Shown piece by piece: positions 31,876 through 39,971 of a stretch of DNA of 64,000 bases (positions within the stretch are counted from its first letter, which is position 1; each line of letters begins with the position of its first letter). Below the pieces are notes generated by a model. The model searched no databases. It saw only the letters and a list, made by a program, of their open reading frames with translations, and was not told where the DNA came from. This DNA comes from Pseudomonas parasichuanensis. GTDB lineage: Bacteria > Pseudomonadota > Gammaproteobacteria > Pseudomonadales > Pseudomonadaceae. Made by a program: the position numbers and the translations under genes. The stretch is from the NCBI RefSeq assembly GCF_021601385.1, contig NZ_BQHO01000034.1, positions 1 to 64,000 of the forward strand. Reading direction: 5' to 3'.

Positions 31876-32007
31876 ACCGACTCACAGGCTCATTGTAGGA
31901 ATCCGCTGGATTATCCGTGAGCCGGGCGGCGCAGGGAAGCGCGCTGTTGGTCAGGGGGTCAGGTTTTACTGAACCAAGCTCCTACAACGCGCGATGAGGC
32001 CGCTGTA

Positions 32008-33915
32008 TCAAAGCACCGGCTTACGCCCCACCCCGCTACGCGCCTTGGCCATCGCTGCCAGGCGCACCGCCACGTTGGCCGCGCCGTAGCCGGCATACCC
32101 GCCTTTGCGTTGCAGGATCTCGAAGAAGAACCGCCCTTCGAACGGCTCGGTATACACGTGGAACAGCTCGCCCCCCTGGGCATCACGGTCATACAGCACG
32201 TTGTAGTACGCCAGCTCGCTCAAGAACTCATCGTCGAAATCGAAGCGCGCCGCCAGGTCGTCGTAGTAGTTCAGCGGGATCTCCAGCAACGGCACCCCGG
32301 CCTCCTTGGCCCGCGCCACCTCGCGGAAGATGTCGTCGCAGTCGAAGGCGATATGGTGCACGCCCGAGCCACGATAACTGTTGAGCGCATGGGCAATGGC
32401 AGTGTTGCGGTTCTCGGAGATGTTCAAAGGCACGCGCAAGGTGCCGCAGTGGCTGCGCAGCGCGCGGCTCTTGACCAGGCCATAGGGGTCGGGCAGCACC
32501 ACCTCGTCGTCGGCGGTGAAATCGAACACGCTCTTGTAGAACAGCACCCAGCTGTCCAGCGCCTCGGCCGGCAAGGCCAGGGCCATGTGGTCGATACGCT
32601 GCAGCCCGCCACTGGCGCTGGTCCCCTCCTCCAGGCGGAAGTCGGTGTCATAGATGCTCAGGCCATCGCCCTCGGGCTCGACCAGGTACAGCAGGCTGCC
32701 ATCGGGCGCCCGCACCGCCGGGATCTCCCGCTCGTTGGGGCCAACCAGGCCGCGGAACGGCTGGCCGCGGTAGGCGGTGGCGCGGTGCAGCGCCGCCTGG
32801 CCGTCCTTCACTCGCAGCGCGGTGGCACACAGCGACGGGCCGTGGGCCTCGAAGAAGTTGTGGGCAAACGAATAGGGCTCGGCGTTGAGCACGATATTGA
32901 TATCGCCCTGGCGCAGCAGGCGCACAGCCTTGCTGCGGTGTGCACCAGCCTCGGCGAAGCCCAGGCGCTTGAGCCACACGCCCAGGCGCGCGCCGACGGC
33001 CTCGTCGACCGCAAACTCAAGAAACTCCACACCGTCGTAGGTGCTGGCGGCGGGCGGGGCAAACAGCACGCCCGGCTCGACGGCCCGTGCCTCGCGCTCC
33101 AGCTGCAGGCGGGTCTTCTCTTCCAGGTACAACAGCGAGCGCAGGCCATCGGCGGCATTCTGCCGAGGGGGCGCGGCGCGGAAGCCGTCGTTGAACACCT
33201 CCAGCGACAGCGGCCCGCGGTAACCGGTGGCCAGGATCGGCGCGAGGAAACCGGCCAGGTCCATTTCGCCCTGCCCCGGGAAGCAGCGGAAATGCCGGCT
33301 CCACTCCAGCACGTCCATGGCCAGGATCGGCGCATCGGCCATCTGCACGAAGAAGATCTTGTCGCCCGGGATATCGCGGATGGCGCTCGGGTCGCCCTTG
33401 AGCGACAGGGTGTGGAAGCTGTCGAGGATCACCCCCAACGCCGGGTGGTCGGCCTGGTGCACCAGGTTCCACACCTGCTGGTAGGTGTTGACGTGGCGGC
33501 CCCAGGCCAACGCCTCGTAGCCGATGCGCAGGCCACGGTCGCCGGCGTGCTCGGCGAGCAGGCGCAGGTCGTCCACCAGCAACTGTTCATCGCCCAGGGC
33601 ATCGGGCTGCACGTTGCTGCACACCAGCACCAGGTCGGTGCCCAGCTCCTGCATCAGGTCGAACTTGCGCTCGGCGCGGTCGAGGTTCTTGTGCAGGCGG
33701 TCACGGCGGCAGCCCTCGAAGTCACGAAACGGCTGGAACAGGGTGATGGCCAGCCCCAGGTCGGCGCACATCTGGCGGATCTCGCGGGGGCTGCCGGCGT
33801 AGTACAGCAGGTCGTTTTCGAAGATCTCGACGCCGTCGAAGCCTGCGGCGGCGATGGCTTCGAGCTTCTCTGGCAGGGTGCCGCTGAGGGACACGGTGGC
33901 GATCGAACGCTGCAT
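32008..33915 (-). CDS. quiC: 3-dehydroshikimate dehydratase, fused TIM-barrel/HPPD-like (QuiC)
   Basis: Protein of 635 residues that converts 3-dehydroshikimate to protocatechuate. The N-terminal half (about 1-280) is a sugar-phosphate isomerase/epimerase-like TIM barrel (MQRSIATVSLSGTLPEKLEA, LGVILDSFHTLSLKGDPSAI) that holds the dehydratase site. The C-terminal half is a 4-hydroxyphenylpyruvate-dioxygenase-like vicinal-oxygen-chelate domain (RIDHMALALP, SGVHHIAFDCDDIF, LQRKGGYAGYGAANVAVRL). This fusion is the known architecture of Pseudomonas QuiC1. AAGGAA nine bases upstream supports the ATG. It is divergent from the MFS carrier. Confidence 0.93.
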   Translation of the reverse strand: MQRSIATVSLSGTLPEKLEAIAAAGFDGVEIFENDLLYYAGSPREIRQMCADLGLAITLFQPFRDFEGCRRDRLHKNLDRAERKFDLMQELGTDLVLVCSNVQPDALGDEQLLVDDLRLLAEHAGDRGLRIGYEALAWGRHVNTYQQVWNLVHQADHPALGVILDSFHTLSLKGDPSAIRDIPGDKIFFVQMADAPILAMDVLEWSRHFRCFPGQGEMDLAGFLAPILATGYRGPLSLEVFNDGFRAAPPRQNAADGLRSLLYLEEKTRLQLEREARAVEPGVLFAPPAASTYDGVEFLEFAVDEAVGARLGVWLKRLGFAEAGAHRSKAVRLLRQGDINIVLNAEPYSFAHNFFEAHGPSLCATALRVKDGQAALHRATAYRGQPFRGLVGPNEREIPAVRAPDGSLLYLVEPEGDGLSIYDTDFRLEEGTSASGGLQRIDHMALALPAEALDSWVLFYKSVFDFTADDEVVLPDPYGLVKSRALRSHCGTLRVPLNISENRNTAIAHALNSYRGSGVHHIAFDCDDIFREVARAKEAGVPLLEIPLNYYDDLAARFDFDDEFLSELAYYNVLYDRDAQGGELFHVYTEPFEGRFFFEILQRKGGYAGYGAANVAVRLAAMAKARSGVGRKPVL

Positions 33916-33986
33916 GGCGGGTGTTCCTTGTTATGTGTGCATGAGTGGAGCCAGGCAAACCGCACGTCATGCTTGGGGCTCAGGAT

Positions 33987-34098
33987 CGCCGGGGCCGCTG
34001 TGCGGCCCTTTCGCGACGCAAGGCAGCTCCTACCTCAATCGAGCGGTTCCTGTAGGAGCGGCCTTGGGTCGCGAAAGGGCTGCGCAGCAGCCCCCGGC
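33987..34098. repeat. REP-like inverted repeat pair
   Basis: Inner perfect arms GCCCTTTCGCGAC (34005-34017) and GTCGCGAAAGGGC (34068-34080) are extended outward by GCCGGGG/CCCCCGGC segments, with AGCTCCTAC and TGTAGGAGCGGCCTTG inside. It occupies part of the 561-base stretch between quiC and the MFS gene. Confidence 0.75.
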
Positions 34099-34176
34099 AA
34101 TCCGCAGAATCCTGGCACGATCGATTATTCGCAGGTAAAGTCGCCCTCGCAATGCACTTTGTACGAAACAGTTAGT

Positions 34177-34199
34177 TTTTGTTCGATTACCGAACAAAA
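34177..34199. promoter_or_regulatory. Perfect palindromic operator between quiC and MFS carrier
   Basis: TTTTGTTCG-ATTAC-CGAACAAAA: perfect 9-bp arms with a 5-bp spacer in the divergent promoter region. The core GTTCGATTACCGAAC matches 12 of 15 positions of the PcaR site as I recall it (GTTCGATAATCGCAC), an IclR-type regulator of protocatechuate genes. A site for the local TetR protein is the alternative. The rest of the stretch 33916-34476 holds the REP pair and otherwise nothing I recognise. Confidence 0.65.
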
Positions 34200-34476
34200 C
34201 CCGTTTCGACGAATTGATTCACCCCGCCCCGTGAACAACCATGAACACCAGTCGCAGGCCCGCCGGCCTTTCTTGCTGCCACGCCGGTCGTTCGGCGGAA
34301 CCTGCGCTGTACAGCCCAACGTCACCACATAATAAGTTCAATAAAACGGGTACCGACCTATGCACAGCTTCCTCGCCCTGCGACCCGCATCGCCTCGTTC
34401 GTCTTCTCTCCATAGCCCCGTTGCCGTGCCCTGCGCGCGCTGACCCCCGGCCCCTGACAAGAACAACGGAGACAAC

Positions 34477-35850
34477 ATGGCCCACTCAAGTTCCCAAGCC
34501 AAGAAAGCCACCGCCAGCGGGTGGATCGGCTCTGCCCTCGAGTACTACGACTTCTTCATCTATGCCCAGGCCGCGGCGCTGATCTTCCCGCAGATCTTCT
34601 TCCCCAACACCGACCCGAAGATGGCCATCATCGCCTCGCTGGCCACCTATGGCGTGGGTTACCTGGCGCGCCCGGTGGGTGCCTTCGTGCTTGGCCACTG
34701 GGGCGATACCCGTGGGCGCAAGAACGTGCTGCTGCTGTGCATGTTCCTGATGGGCCTGTCGACCATGGCCGTGGGCCTGCTGCCCACCTACCACGACATC
34801 GGCCTGCTCGCCCCGGCGCTGCTGGTGGTGCTGCGCCTGGTGCAGGGCTTCGCCGTGGCCGGCGAGATCTCCGGGGCCAGCTCGATGATCATGGAGCACG
34901 CCCCCTTCGGCCGCCGCGGCTACTACGCAAGCTTTACCCTGCAGGGTGTGCAGGCCGGCCAGGTGATGGCGGCGGCGGTGTTCCTGCCACTGGCCTACTT
35001 CATGCCCAGCGACGCGTTCAACGAGTGGGGCTGGCGCATCCCGTTCCTGATGAGCGCCGTGGTGCTGATCGCCGGCTTCATCATCCGTAAAGAGGTGCAC
35101 GAGACCCCGGCCTTCGTCCAGGAAGAGAAACAGGACAAGGTGGCCAAGTCGCCGATCAGCGAAGCCTTCCGCCACAGCTGGAAGCACATGGTGCTGGTGA
35201 TGTTCATGGCCCTGATGAACGTGATCCCGGTGGTCGCCACCATCTTCGGCGCGGCCTACGCGGTGCAGCCGGCCTACGGCATCGGCTTCGACAAGAGCGT
35301 GTACCTGTGGATCCCGGTGGTGGGCAACATCGTCGCGGTGCTGGTGATCCCCTTCGTCGGCAACCTCTCGGACAAGATCGGCCGCCGCCCGACCATGATC
35401 GCCGGTTGCCTGGGCTCGGGCCTGCTGGCCTTCGTCTACCTGTACGCGATCAGCATCCAGAACGTGCCGCTGGCGTTCGTCGCCTCGATCGTCATGTGGG
35501 GCATGGTCTACCAGGGCTACAACGCGGTGTTCCCAAGCTTCTACCCAGAGCTGTTCCAGACCCGCTACCGCGTCTCGGCCATGGCCATCGCGCAGAACAT
35601 CGGCACCATGCTCACCGCCATGCTGCCAGCGCTGTTCGCCATGGTGGCGCCACCGGGTTCGGACAACATCCCGCTGGTGGTCGGTGGCCTGGCGTTCTTC
35701 ATCACCTGCGTGTGCGCCTTTGCCGCGTACCTGGCGCCAGAGACGCACCGCCTGGCCATGGAAGACCTGGGCAACCCCCAGGCCCAACCCATGGCGCGCG
35801 AAGCCTATGAGGCCAGCCGCAAGGGCAGTTTGAAGGCATTCACCCACTAG
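34477..35850 (+). CDS. MFS carrier of the metabolite:H+ symporter type (shikimate/quinate uptake)
   Basis: Inner-membrane symporter of 457 residues with 12 helices. MHS-family features are SGWIGSALEYYDFFIYAQAA at the first helix, the loop motif GHWGDTRGRKNVLLL between helices 2 and 3, VLRLVQGFAVAGEISGAS in helix 4 and the second-half repeat GNLSDKIGRRPTMI. Members import alpha-ketoglutarate, proline/betaine, shikimate and similar acids; the cluster makes shikimate or quinate the likely substrate. ACGGAG before the ATG supports the start. A clear terminator follows. Confidence 0.9.
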   Translation: MAHSSSQAKKATASGWIGSALEYYDFFIYAQAAALIFPQIFFPNTDPKMAIIASLATYGVGYLARPVGAFVLGHWGDTRGRKNVLLLCMFLMGLSTMAVGLLPTYHDIGLLAPALLVVLRLVQGFAVAGEISGASSMIMEHAPFGRRGYYASFTLQGVQAGQVMAAAVFLPLAYFMPSDAFNEWGWRIPFLMSAVVLIAGFIIRKEVHETPAFVQEEKQDKVAKSPISEAFRHSWKHMVLVMFMALMNVIPVVATIFGAAYAVQPAYGIGFDKSVYLWIPVVGNIVAVLVIPFVGNLSDKIGRRPTMIAGCLGSGLLAFVYLYAISIQNVPLAFVASIVMWGMVYQGYNAVFPSFYPELFQTRYRVSAMAIAQNIGTMLTAMLPALFAMVAPPGSDNIPLVVGGLAFFITCVCAFAAYLAPETHRLAMEDLGNPQAQPMAREAYEASRKGSLKAFTH

Positions 35851-35855
35851 CAACC

Positions 35856-35876
35856 AAGGGCCGCTCAGCGGCCCTT
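35856..35876 (+). terminator. Rho-independent-like terminator after MFS gene
   Basis: Perfect 9-bp stem AAGGGCCGC-TCA-GCGGCCCTT followed by T and CG, five bases after the stop codon. Short stem-loop with the usual A-rich/T-rich flanks. Confidence 0.75.
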
Positions 35877-36057
35877 TCGCTACCTGGCACATGCTCTTTT
35901 GGAAGACACGCCACTCACCAAAACGGGTGATTTCGGCGATTGCGCGGGTGTGGGAGCATTTCTCCAACCCCAGGGCCCAGGACCGGCGCCCGTTCAAGCA
36001 GAGGACCTGCCCCCGATTGCATCCCCCTTGCGCGACTTCCAAGAAAGAGAAAAAGCC

Positions 36058-37440
36058 ATGAATGCTCCCTTCGCACCGCAACGCCAGACCCAGGACTACC
36101 AGCAGGCCGACGCCGCCCACCACATCCATGCGTTCCTGGATCAGAAGGCCCTGAACGCCGAGGGGCCACGGGTGATGGTGCGCGGCGAGCGCCTGAACCT
36201 GTGGGACAACGACGGCAACCGCTACCTCGATGGCATGTCCGGCCTGTGGTGCACCCAGCTCGGCTATGGCCGTCGCGACCTGACCGCCGCCGCCGCCGCG
36301 CAGATGGACCAGCTGGCCTACTACAACATGTTCTTCCACACCACCCACCCGGCGGTGATCGAACTGTCCGAGCTGCTGTTCAGCCTGCTACCAGGCCACT
36401 ACAGCCACGCCATCTACACCAACTCCGGCTCCGAGGCCAACGAGGTGCTGATTCGCACCGTGCGCCGCTACTGGCAAGTGGTCGGCCAGCCGCAGAAAAA
36501 GATCATGATCGGCCGCTGGAACGGCTACCACGGCTCCACCCTGGCGGCCACCGCCCTGGGCGGCATGAAGTTCATGCACGAGATGGGCGGCATGATCCCC
36601 GACATCGCCCACATCGACGAGCCGTACTTCTACGCCGCCGGCGGCGAGCTGACCCCGGCCGAGTTCGGCAAGCGCTGCGCCCTGCAACTGGAAGAGAAGA
36701 TCCTCGAACTGGGCGCCGAGAACGTCGCCGGCTTCATCGCCGAACCCTTCCAGGGCGCTGGCGGCATGATCTTCCCGCCCGAGAGCTACTGGCCCGAAAT
36801 CCAGCGCATCTGCCGCCAGTACGACGTGCTGCTGTGCGCCGATGAAGTCATCGGCGGCTTCGGTCGCACCGGCGAATGGTTCGCCCACGAGTACTTCGGT
36901 TTCCAGCCCGACACCCTGTCCATCGCCAAGGGCCTGACCAGCGGCTACGTGCCCATGGGCGGCCTGGTGCTGAGCAAGCGCATCGCCGAGGCCTTGGTGG
37001 AGCGCGGCGGCGTGTTTGCCCACGGCCTGACCTACTCCGGCCACCCGGTGGCTGCCGCGGTGGCGGTGGCCAACCTCAAGGCCCTGCGCGACGAGGGCGT
37101 GGTGCGCACGGTGAAGGACGACACCGGCCCCTACCTGCAGCAGCTGCTGCGCGAAGCCTTCACCGATCACCCGCTGATCGGCGACATCCAGGGCACCGGC
37201 CTGCTGGGCGCCCTGCAGTTCGCCGAGGACAAGGCCACCCGCAAGCGCTTCGCCAACGAAAACGACCTGGCCTGGCAGTGCCGCACCTTCGGCTTCGAAG
37301 AAGGCGTGATCATCCGCTCCACCCTCGGCCGCATGATCATGGCCCCAGCGCTGATCGCCACCCGCGCCGAACTCGACGAGCTGGTCGAGAAGACCCGCAT
37401 CGCCGTCGACCGCACCGCCCGCCTGGTCGGCAAGCTCTGA
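36058..37440 (+). CDS. Class III PLP aminotransferase (polyamine/omega-amino acid:pyruvate type)
   Basis: Aminotransferase of 460 residues, fold type I class III. Seen are DGMSGLWCTQLGYGRRDL, the cofactor phosphate site YTNSGSEANEVLIRTVRRYW, the ring-stacking Tyr-His in GRWNGYHGST, the Asp that binds the pyridine nitrogen in LLCADEVIGGFGRTGEW, and the Schiff-base Lys in LSIAKGLTSGYVP. The overall pattern is that of SpuC-type polyamine:pyruvate and omega-amino acid:pyruvate aminotransferases. The next gene is a putrescine-importer-like permease, which supports a polyamine or diamine substrate. The ATG at 36058 has AGAGA upstream; an open frame continues 53 codons further up but lacks family features. 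Confidence 0.9.
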   Translation: MNAPFAPQRQTQDYQQADAAHHIHAFLDQKALNAEGPRVMVRGERLNLWDNDGNRYLDGMSGLWCTQLGYGRRDLTAAAAAQMDQLAYYNMFFHTTHPAVIELSELLFSLLPGHYSHAIYTNSGSEANEVLIRTVRRYWQVVGQPQKKIMIGRWNGYHGSTLAATALGGMKFMHEMGGMIPDIAHIDEPYFYAAGGELTPAEFGKRCALQLEEKILELGAENVAGFIAEPFQGAGGMIFPPESYWPEIQRICRQYDVLLCADEVIGGFGRTGEWFAHEYFGFQPDTLSIAKGLTSGYVPMGGLVLSKRIAEALVERGGVFAHGLTYSGHPVAAAVAVANLKALRDEGVVRTVKDDTGPYLQQLLREAFTDHPLIGDIQGTGLLGALQFAEDKATRKRFANENDLAWQCRTFGFEEGVIIRSTLGRMIMAPALIATRAELDELVEKTRIAVDRTARLVGKL

Positions 37441-37449
37441 CCTGAACTC

Positions 37450-37478
37450 GCCGCCCACCCCCAACCAGGGTGGGCGGC
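37450..37478 (+). terminator. Strong hairpin terminator after aminotransferase gene
   Basis: Perfect 11-bp stem GCCGCCCACCC / GGGTGGGCGGC with a 7-base loop, starting ten bases after the stop. It makes the downstream permease a separate unit, or partially uncoupled. Confidence 0.8.
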
Positions 37479-37582
37479 TTGCGTGCACGGCCCCGGCCGC
37501 CCCCGCCTCACATAAAGCTCTCCAGACGGTACGCGCCCTGCGCGTATCGCGGCGTCCTGTCGTCAATTTCCAGGAGTTCGCA

Positions 37583-38962
37583 ATGCATACAACAACAAAT
37601 ACAGCTGACACTCATTCCCAGCATTCTCCGTCGCAGGCCAGCGCAAGCGGCCGCTTCCGGCAGTCCATGGGCCTGACCGCGCTGGTGCTGTTCGGCCTGG
37701 CGTACATGGTGCCGCTGGCGGTGTTCACCACCTACGGCCTGGTCACCCAGATGACCAAGGGCCACCTGCCCACCGCCTACCTGCTGACCCTGGCCGCCAT
37801 GCTGCTGACCGCCTACAGCTACGGGCGCATGGTCCAGGCCCACCCGTTTTCCGGCTCGGTGTACACCTATACCCGCAAAGCCTTCGGCAGCTACTTCGGC
37901 TTCATGGCCGGCTGGACCCTGCTGCTCGACTATATCTTCCTGCCGCTGCTCAGCTACCTGCTGATCGGCATCTACATGGCCGAGTACTTCCCCGCCGTGC
38001 ACGCCTGGGTGTGGGTGCTCGGCTCCATCGCCCTGGTGACCTTCCTCAACCTGATCGGCATCGAGTCCATCACCCGGGTCAACTGCGTGCTGGTGGTGGC
38101 CCAACTGGTGTTCATCGTGGTCTTCGTCGGCCTGTCGATCCACAACCTGGGCAGCCAGGCCGAGCCGGTTTCACTGCTCAAGCCGTTCCACCACGAAGGC
38201 TTCGACATGCCGCTGATCATGACCGGCGCGGCCGTGCTGTGCCTGTCGTTCCTGGGCTTCGATGCGGTATCGACCATGGCCGAGGAAACCGCCAACCCCA
38301 AGTTCCGCATCCCGCTTGCGATCATGGCGGTGACCCTGTTCGGCGGCCTGCTGTTCCTGATCGTGTCGTGGTGCGCGCAGATGGTGTTCCCCGAGTGGGC
38401 CATCTTCAAAGACCCGGACTCCGCCTCGCTGGACGTGATGCGCCGTGTCGGCGGCGAGCTGATGGTCACCGCCTTCACCGCCACCTACGTGGCCGGCTGC
38501 TTCGCCTCGGCGATGGTGTCCCAGGCCAGCGTGTCGCGGGTGCTGTTCGCCATGGGCCGCGACGGCGCGCTGCCGAAAGTGTTTGGTCGCCTGGTGACCA
38601 AGAAGCGCGTACCCGCCACCGCGATCATGCTGGTCAGCGTGCTATCGCTGATCGCCCTGTTCATCACGCTCGACACTGTCGCCAACATGATCAGCTTCGG
38701 TGCGCTGTTTGCCTTCTCGGCGGTGAACCTGGCGGTGGTCAAGCACTACCTGGTGGACCAGAAACTGCGCGGCGGCCGCAACTGGCTGCTGTATGGCGCG
38801 ATTCCGGCGCTGGGGTTTTTGACCACCATCTGGTTGTGGACCAGCCTGTCGAGCATGTCGTTCATGATCGGCTTGAGCTGGATGGCGTTGGGGTTCCTGT
38901 GCTTGCTGGGGATTACCAAGGCGTTCCGGGTCAAGTTGCCGGCTTTGCAGATGGCGGAGTGA
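37583..38962 (+). CDS. APC-family permease, putrescine importer type
   Basis: Inner-membrane permease of 459 residues with 12 helices. The APC signature is seen in MGLTALVLFGLAYMVPLAVF (helix 1 with the unwound segment), AYSYGRMVQAHPFSGSVYTY, and LSFLGFDAVSTMAEETANP in helix 6. This pattern is close to PuuP-type putrescine importers. A strong ribosome site (CCAGGAG) precedes the ATG. Together with the upstream aminotransferase it suggests uptake and transamination of putrescine or a similar amine, though a strong terminator lies between the two. Confidence 0.88.
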   Translation: MHTTTNTADTHSQHSPSQASASGRFRQSMGLTALVLFGLAYMVPLAVFTTYGLVTQMTKGHLPTAYLLTLAAMLLTAYSYGRMVQAHPFSGSVYTYTRKAFGSYFGFMAGWTLLLDYIFLPLLSYLLIGIYMAEYFPAVHAWVWVLGSIALVTFLNLIGIESITRVNCVLVVAQLVFIVVFVGLSIHNLGSQAEPVSLLKPFHHEGFDMPLIMTGAAVLCLSFLGFDAVSTMAEETANPKFRIPLAIMAVTLFGGLLFLIVSWCAQMVFPEWAIFKDPDSASLDVMRRVGGELMVTAFTATYVAGCFASAMVSQASVSRVLFAMGRDGALPKVFGRLVTKKRVPATAIMLVSVLSLIALFITLDTVANMISFGALFAFSAVNLAVVKHYLVDQKLRGGRNWLLYGAIPALGFLTTIWLWTSLSSMSFMIGLSWMALGFLCLLGITKAFRVKLPALQMAE

Positions 38963-39226
38963 GGCAGGCTTTTCCCTGGATACTGGCTTGCGACCACCGC
39001 CTGCCTTTGGCCAGCGCGGCTTGAGCAGCGTCATCAGCCAACTATCAGCTACATCTGGCACCCTGTCGGACCGCTTGGATTACCTCAGCAAAGGTCTTCT
39101 GGCCTGTGCTCATGTGATCCGAACGGTCCAAGGGTCCACCATGACGTTGTGAGACCGAGCACCTGAGTGCCGTTTTCTGGGACGAGCTCTTATTCTCTTG
39201 TTCGTAACGGCTGTTGTGTTGTTGTT
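38963..39226. other. Gene-less stretch with lower GC
   Basis: These 264 bases after the permease lose the GC-rich coding look of the neighbours and end in an AT-rich stretch (TGTTGTGTTGTTGTTTTAA) at the 3' end of the acyl-carrier gene. No open frame with plausible codons, RNA or repeat was recognised. It may mark the edge of a small acquired patch (39.0-39.9 kb). Confidence 0.5.
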
Positions 39227-39466
39227 TTAAGACTTGCTCTTTGCGATGTAATCAACCACTTTTTGAACGGTCGTTAATTTTTCAGCGTCTTCGTCAGCAA
39301 TCTCTAACTCGAACGCCTCTTCCAACTCCATGATCAGTTCAACGCTATCGAGGGAGTCCGCCCCCAGATCGTCGACAAAACTTGATTCATTTTTAACCTG
39401 GTCCGCAGCCACACCCAGCTGGCTCACAACTATACTCTTCACCCGTTGCTCGATATTACCACTCAT
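39227..39466 (-). CDS. Stand-alone acyl carrier protein
   Basis: Acyl carrier protein of 79 residues, highly acidic, with the phosphopantetheine site [12 protein letters not shown] (Ser38), followed by [18 protein letters not shown], the recognition helix of type II ACPs. It looks like an AcpP paralogue but is not in a fab cluster. Codon use and base composition are less GC-rich than the surroundings. ATG 39466 gives the usual N-terminus (M-S-x-IEQRV) with GAGGG seven bases upstream; ATG 39472 is also possible. It follows a small gene of unknown function in what looks like a two-gene operon; the acyl group it carries is unknown. Confidence 0.92.
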   Translation of the reverse strand: MSGNIEQRVKSIVVSQLGVAADQVKNESSFVDDLGADSLDSVELIMELEEAFELEIADEDAEKLTTVQKVVDYIAKSKS

Positions 39467-39509
39467 ACTCATACCCTCATGCCTTCTTACTGAGCCATGA
39501 CTCGGGAAC

Positions 39510-39761
39510 CTAAGGTTTCAGCTTAGAACCAAGGCTCTCGCCGGGAGCCATAATGCCCATCGCCTGAATCAAATCATTGACGGCATGCAACACACCGATA
39601 TCTTCCAAGTTCGCCTTGCCGTTCAGGATTCGCCGCAAACAGGAATAAATCCTCAACTCCCCAAATGCGGCATCATCATGTGTTACCCGTTCATTCAGGA
39701 TGATGTTGGCCTTTTCATCGATTTTCACCTGTACAAACTTTTCAAGTTCAGCCTTTGTCAT
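39510..39761 (-). CDS. Hypothetical protein upstream of the acyl carrier gene
   Basis: Protein of 83 residues ([20 protein letters not shown] ... GSKLKP), charged and mostly helical, without signal peptide, cysteine pair or a motif that I recognise. AGGAG eight bases before the ATG at 39761 is a strong ribosome site and decides the start. It is 43 bases upstream of the acyl carrier start on the same strand and shares its lower GC, so the two probably arrived and work together, perhaps as carrier and partner or modifier. Confidence 0.7.
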   Translation of the reverse strand: MTKAELEKFVQVKIDEKANIILNERVTHDDAAFGELRIYSCLRRILNGKANLEDIGVLHAVNDLIQAMGIMAPGESLGSKLKP

Positions 39762-39971
39762 GGTCGTGCTCCTGTGTGAGCTGTGCCGTCGACCTTGAGC
39801 GTACTGAGTGCACGGCTTCACTGACTACTGTCAAAAATGACAGGTAGCCAGATCCATTCATGATGATTCCTTGTTACTTATGCACTGCTGCTCTAAGCAA
39901 ACGCCGAGCAAGTTGTCGTTAGTGGGCATGGCGTCAGCGGCGGCACTGCGGGCGTACCAGCTACCCGCCGC

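Noticed and set aside
32110-34332. Long plus-strand open frame opposite quiC
   Set aside because: Mirror frame of a confidently identified enzyme; no domain, Gln/Val/His-rich composition.
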